64,000 nucleotides of DNA from Marinobacter xestospongiae (GTDB lineage: Bacteria > Pseudomonadota > Gammaproteobacteria > Pseudomonadales > Oleiphilaceae), in assembly GCF_023156385.1 (NCBI RefSeq), contig NZ_JAKZAK010000004.1:158699-222698 (forward strand). The letters are read 5' to 3'. This document shows positions 63,811-64,000 of the stretch, one piece after another. The first letter of the stretch is position 1, and every line of letters begins with the position of its first letter. The notes beneath the pieces were generated by a model that worked only from the letters and a program-made list of their open reading frames with translations, made no database searches and was not told the DNA's origin. The translations under genes and the position numbers were made by a program.

Positions 63811-64000
63811 CATTAGGTATTTGGTATCGAGCCTGGTACTCCCTTGATTGATGCCGCCTTTCCAGATACCGGAAAACAATGTTTCAACAGCTCTGGAAAG
63901 CCCTGTTTGGGCCGAACTTCCGATCCTGAAGTCAAACAATAAGTGCAGCACCACTCGTTGGTAGTGCCCCGGAATATTCTCCCCAGAACACCTCCGCCGG

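Noticed and set aside
63763..63954. A 63-codon minus-strand frame at the right end
   Set aside because: It reads through a clear terminator hairpin, has no recognised similarity and no ribosome-binding site.
57485..64000. An integron integrase gene or transposase beside the cassettes
   Set aside because: No frame in this stretch shows tyrosine-recombinase or transposase motifs on either strand.

Overview
The window looks like a chromosomal segment of a Marinobacter-like gammaproteobacterium (inference from gene content and order; no rRNA is present to confirm it). Pointers are a polar-flagellum style flg operon with sigma-54 promoters, the pseudomonad-type order lapB-lapA-ihfB-rpsA-cmk-(tyrA-aroA)-pheA-serC-gyrA, a HexR/Entner-Doudoroff cluster, and a split class II ribonucleotide reductase (nrdJa/nrdJb) as in Pseudomonas aeruginosa. 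No tRNA, rRNA, CRISPR array or insertion sequence was recognised.

Layout. 1-7.9 kb, minus strand: flgB-C-D-E-F-G-H-I-J (rod, hook, L and P rings), with sigma-54-type promoters before flgB and before flgF. 8-17 kb: a nitroreductase, a DUF962 protein, a membrane class III nucleotide cyclase, queF, an ABC-2 exporter (YadG/YadH type), two lipoproteins, a degenerate HD-GYP protein and a PilZ protein. 17.1-20.1 kb: a ferric-iron ABC binding protein and fused permease behind a Fur-box-like site, without an ATPase. 20.1-34 kb, minus strand: a thioesterase-like protein, pyrF, lapB, lapA, ihfB, rpsA, cmk, fused tyrA-aroA, pheA, serC, gyrA and purU, a housekeeping block for translation, aromatic amino acids, serine and DNA topology. 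34-40 kb: ggt, an SMR transporter, a monooxygenase-like protein, an acyl-CoA synthetase, a TRIC/UPF0126 membrane protein behind a tandem glycine riboswitch, and a GNAT acetyltransferase. 40.4-49.1 kb: edd, gap, pyk, eda, pgl, zwf and hexR, which together form the Entner-Doudoroff route from glucose-6-phosphate to pyruvate with its regulator. A shared TGTAGTAA-like motif sits in the edd/gap and zwf/hexR intergenic regions. 49.1-54 kb: a second acyl-CoA synthetase and a complete ABC importer of the TrpXYZ-like family. 54-57.5 kb: nrdJa and nrdJb behind several NrdR-box-like palindromes.

From about 57.5 kb the character changes. The DNA becomes visibly AT-rich and holds a train of small plus-strand genes separated by attC-like recombination sites (TAAC-to-GTTA elements with internal dyads), with no integron integrase in view. 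This is a CALIN-type integron cassette array. The most notable cassette (about 58159-60159) carries a two-gene Pycsar anti-phage operon: a three-helix membrane effector of the PycTM/DUF5706 family and, two bases later, a soluble nucleotide cyclase (PycC-like) with a C-terminal AGS-C-like sensor domain. Other cassettes encode a HEPN-like protein with an RNxxxH motif, three unrecognised small proteins, a frameshifted MepA-like murein endopeptidase and a NIPSNAP-like protein.
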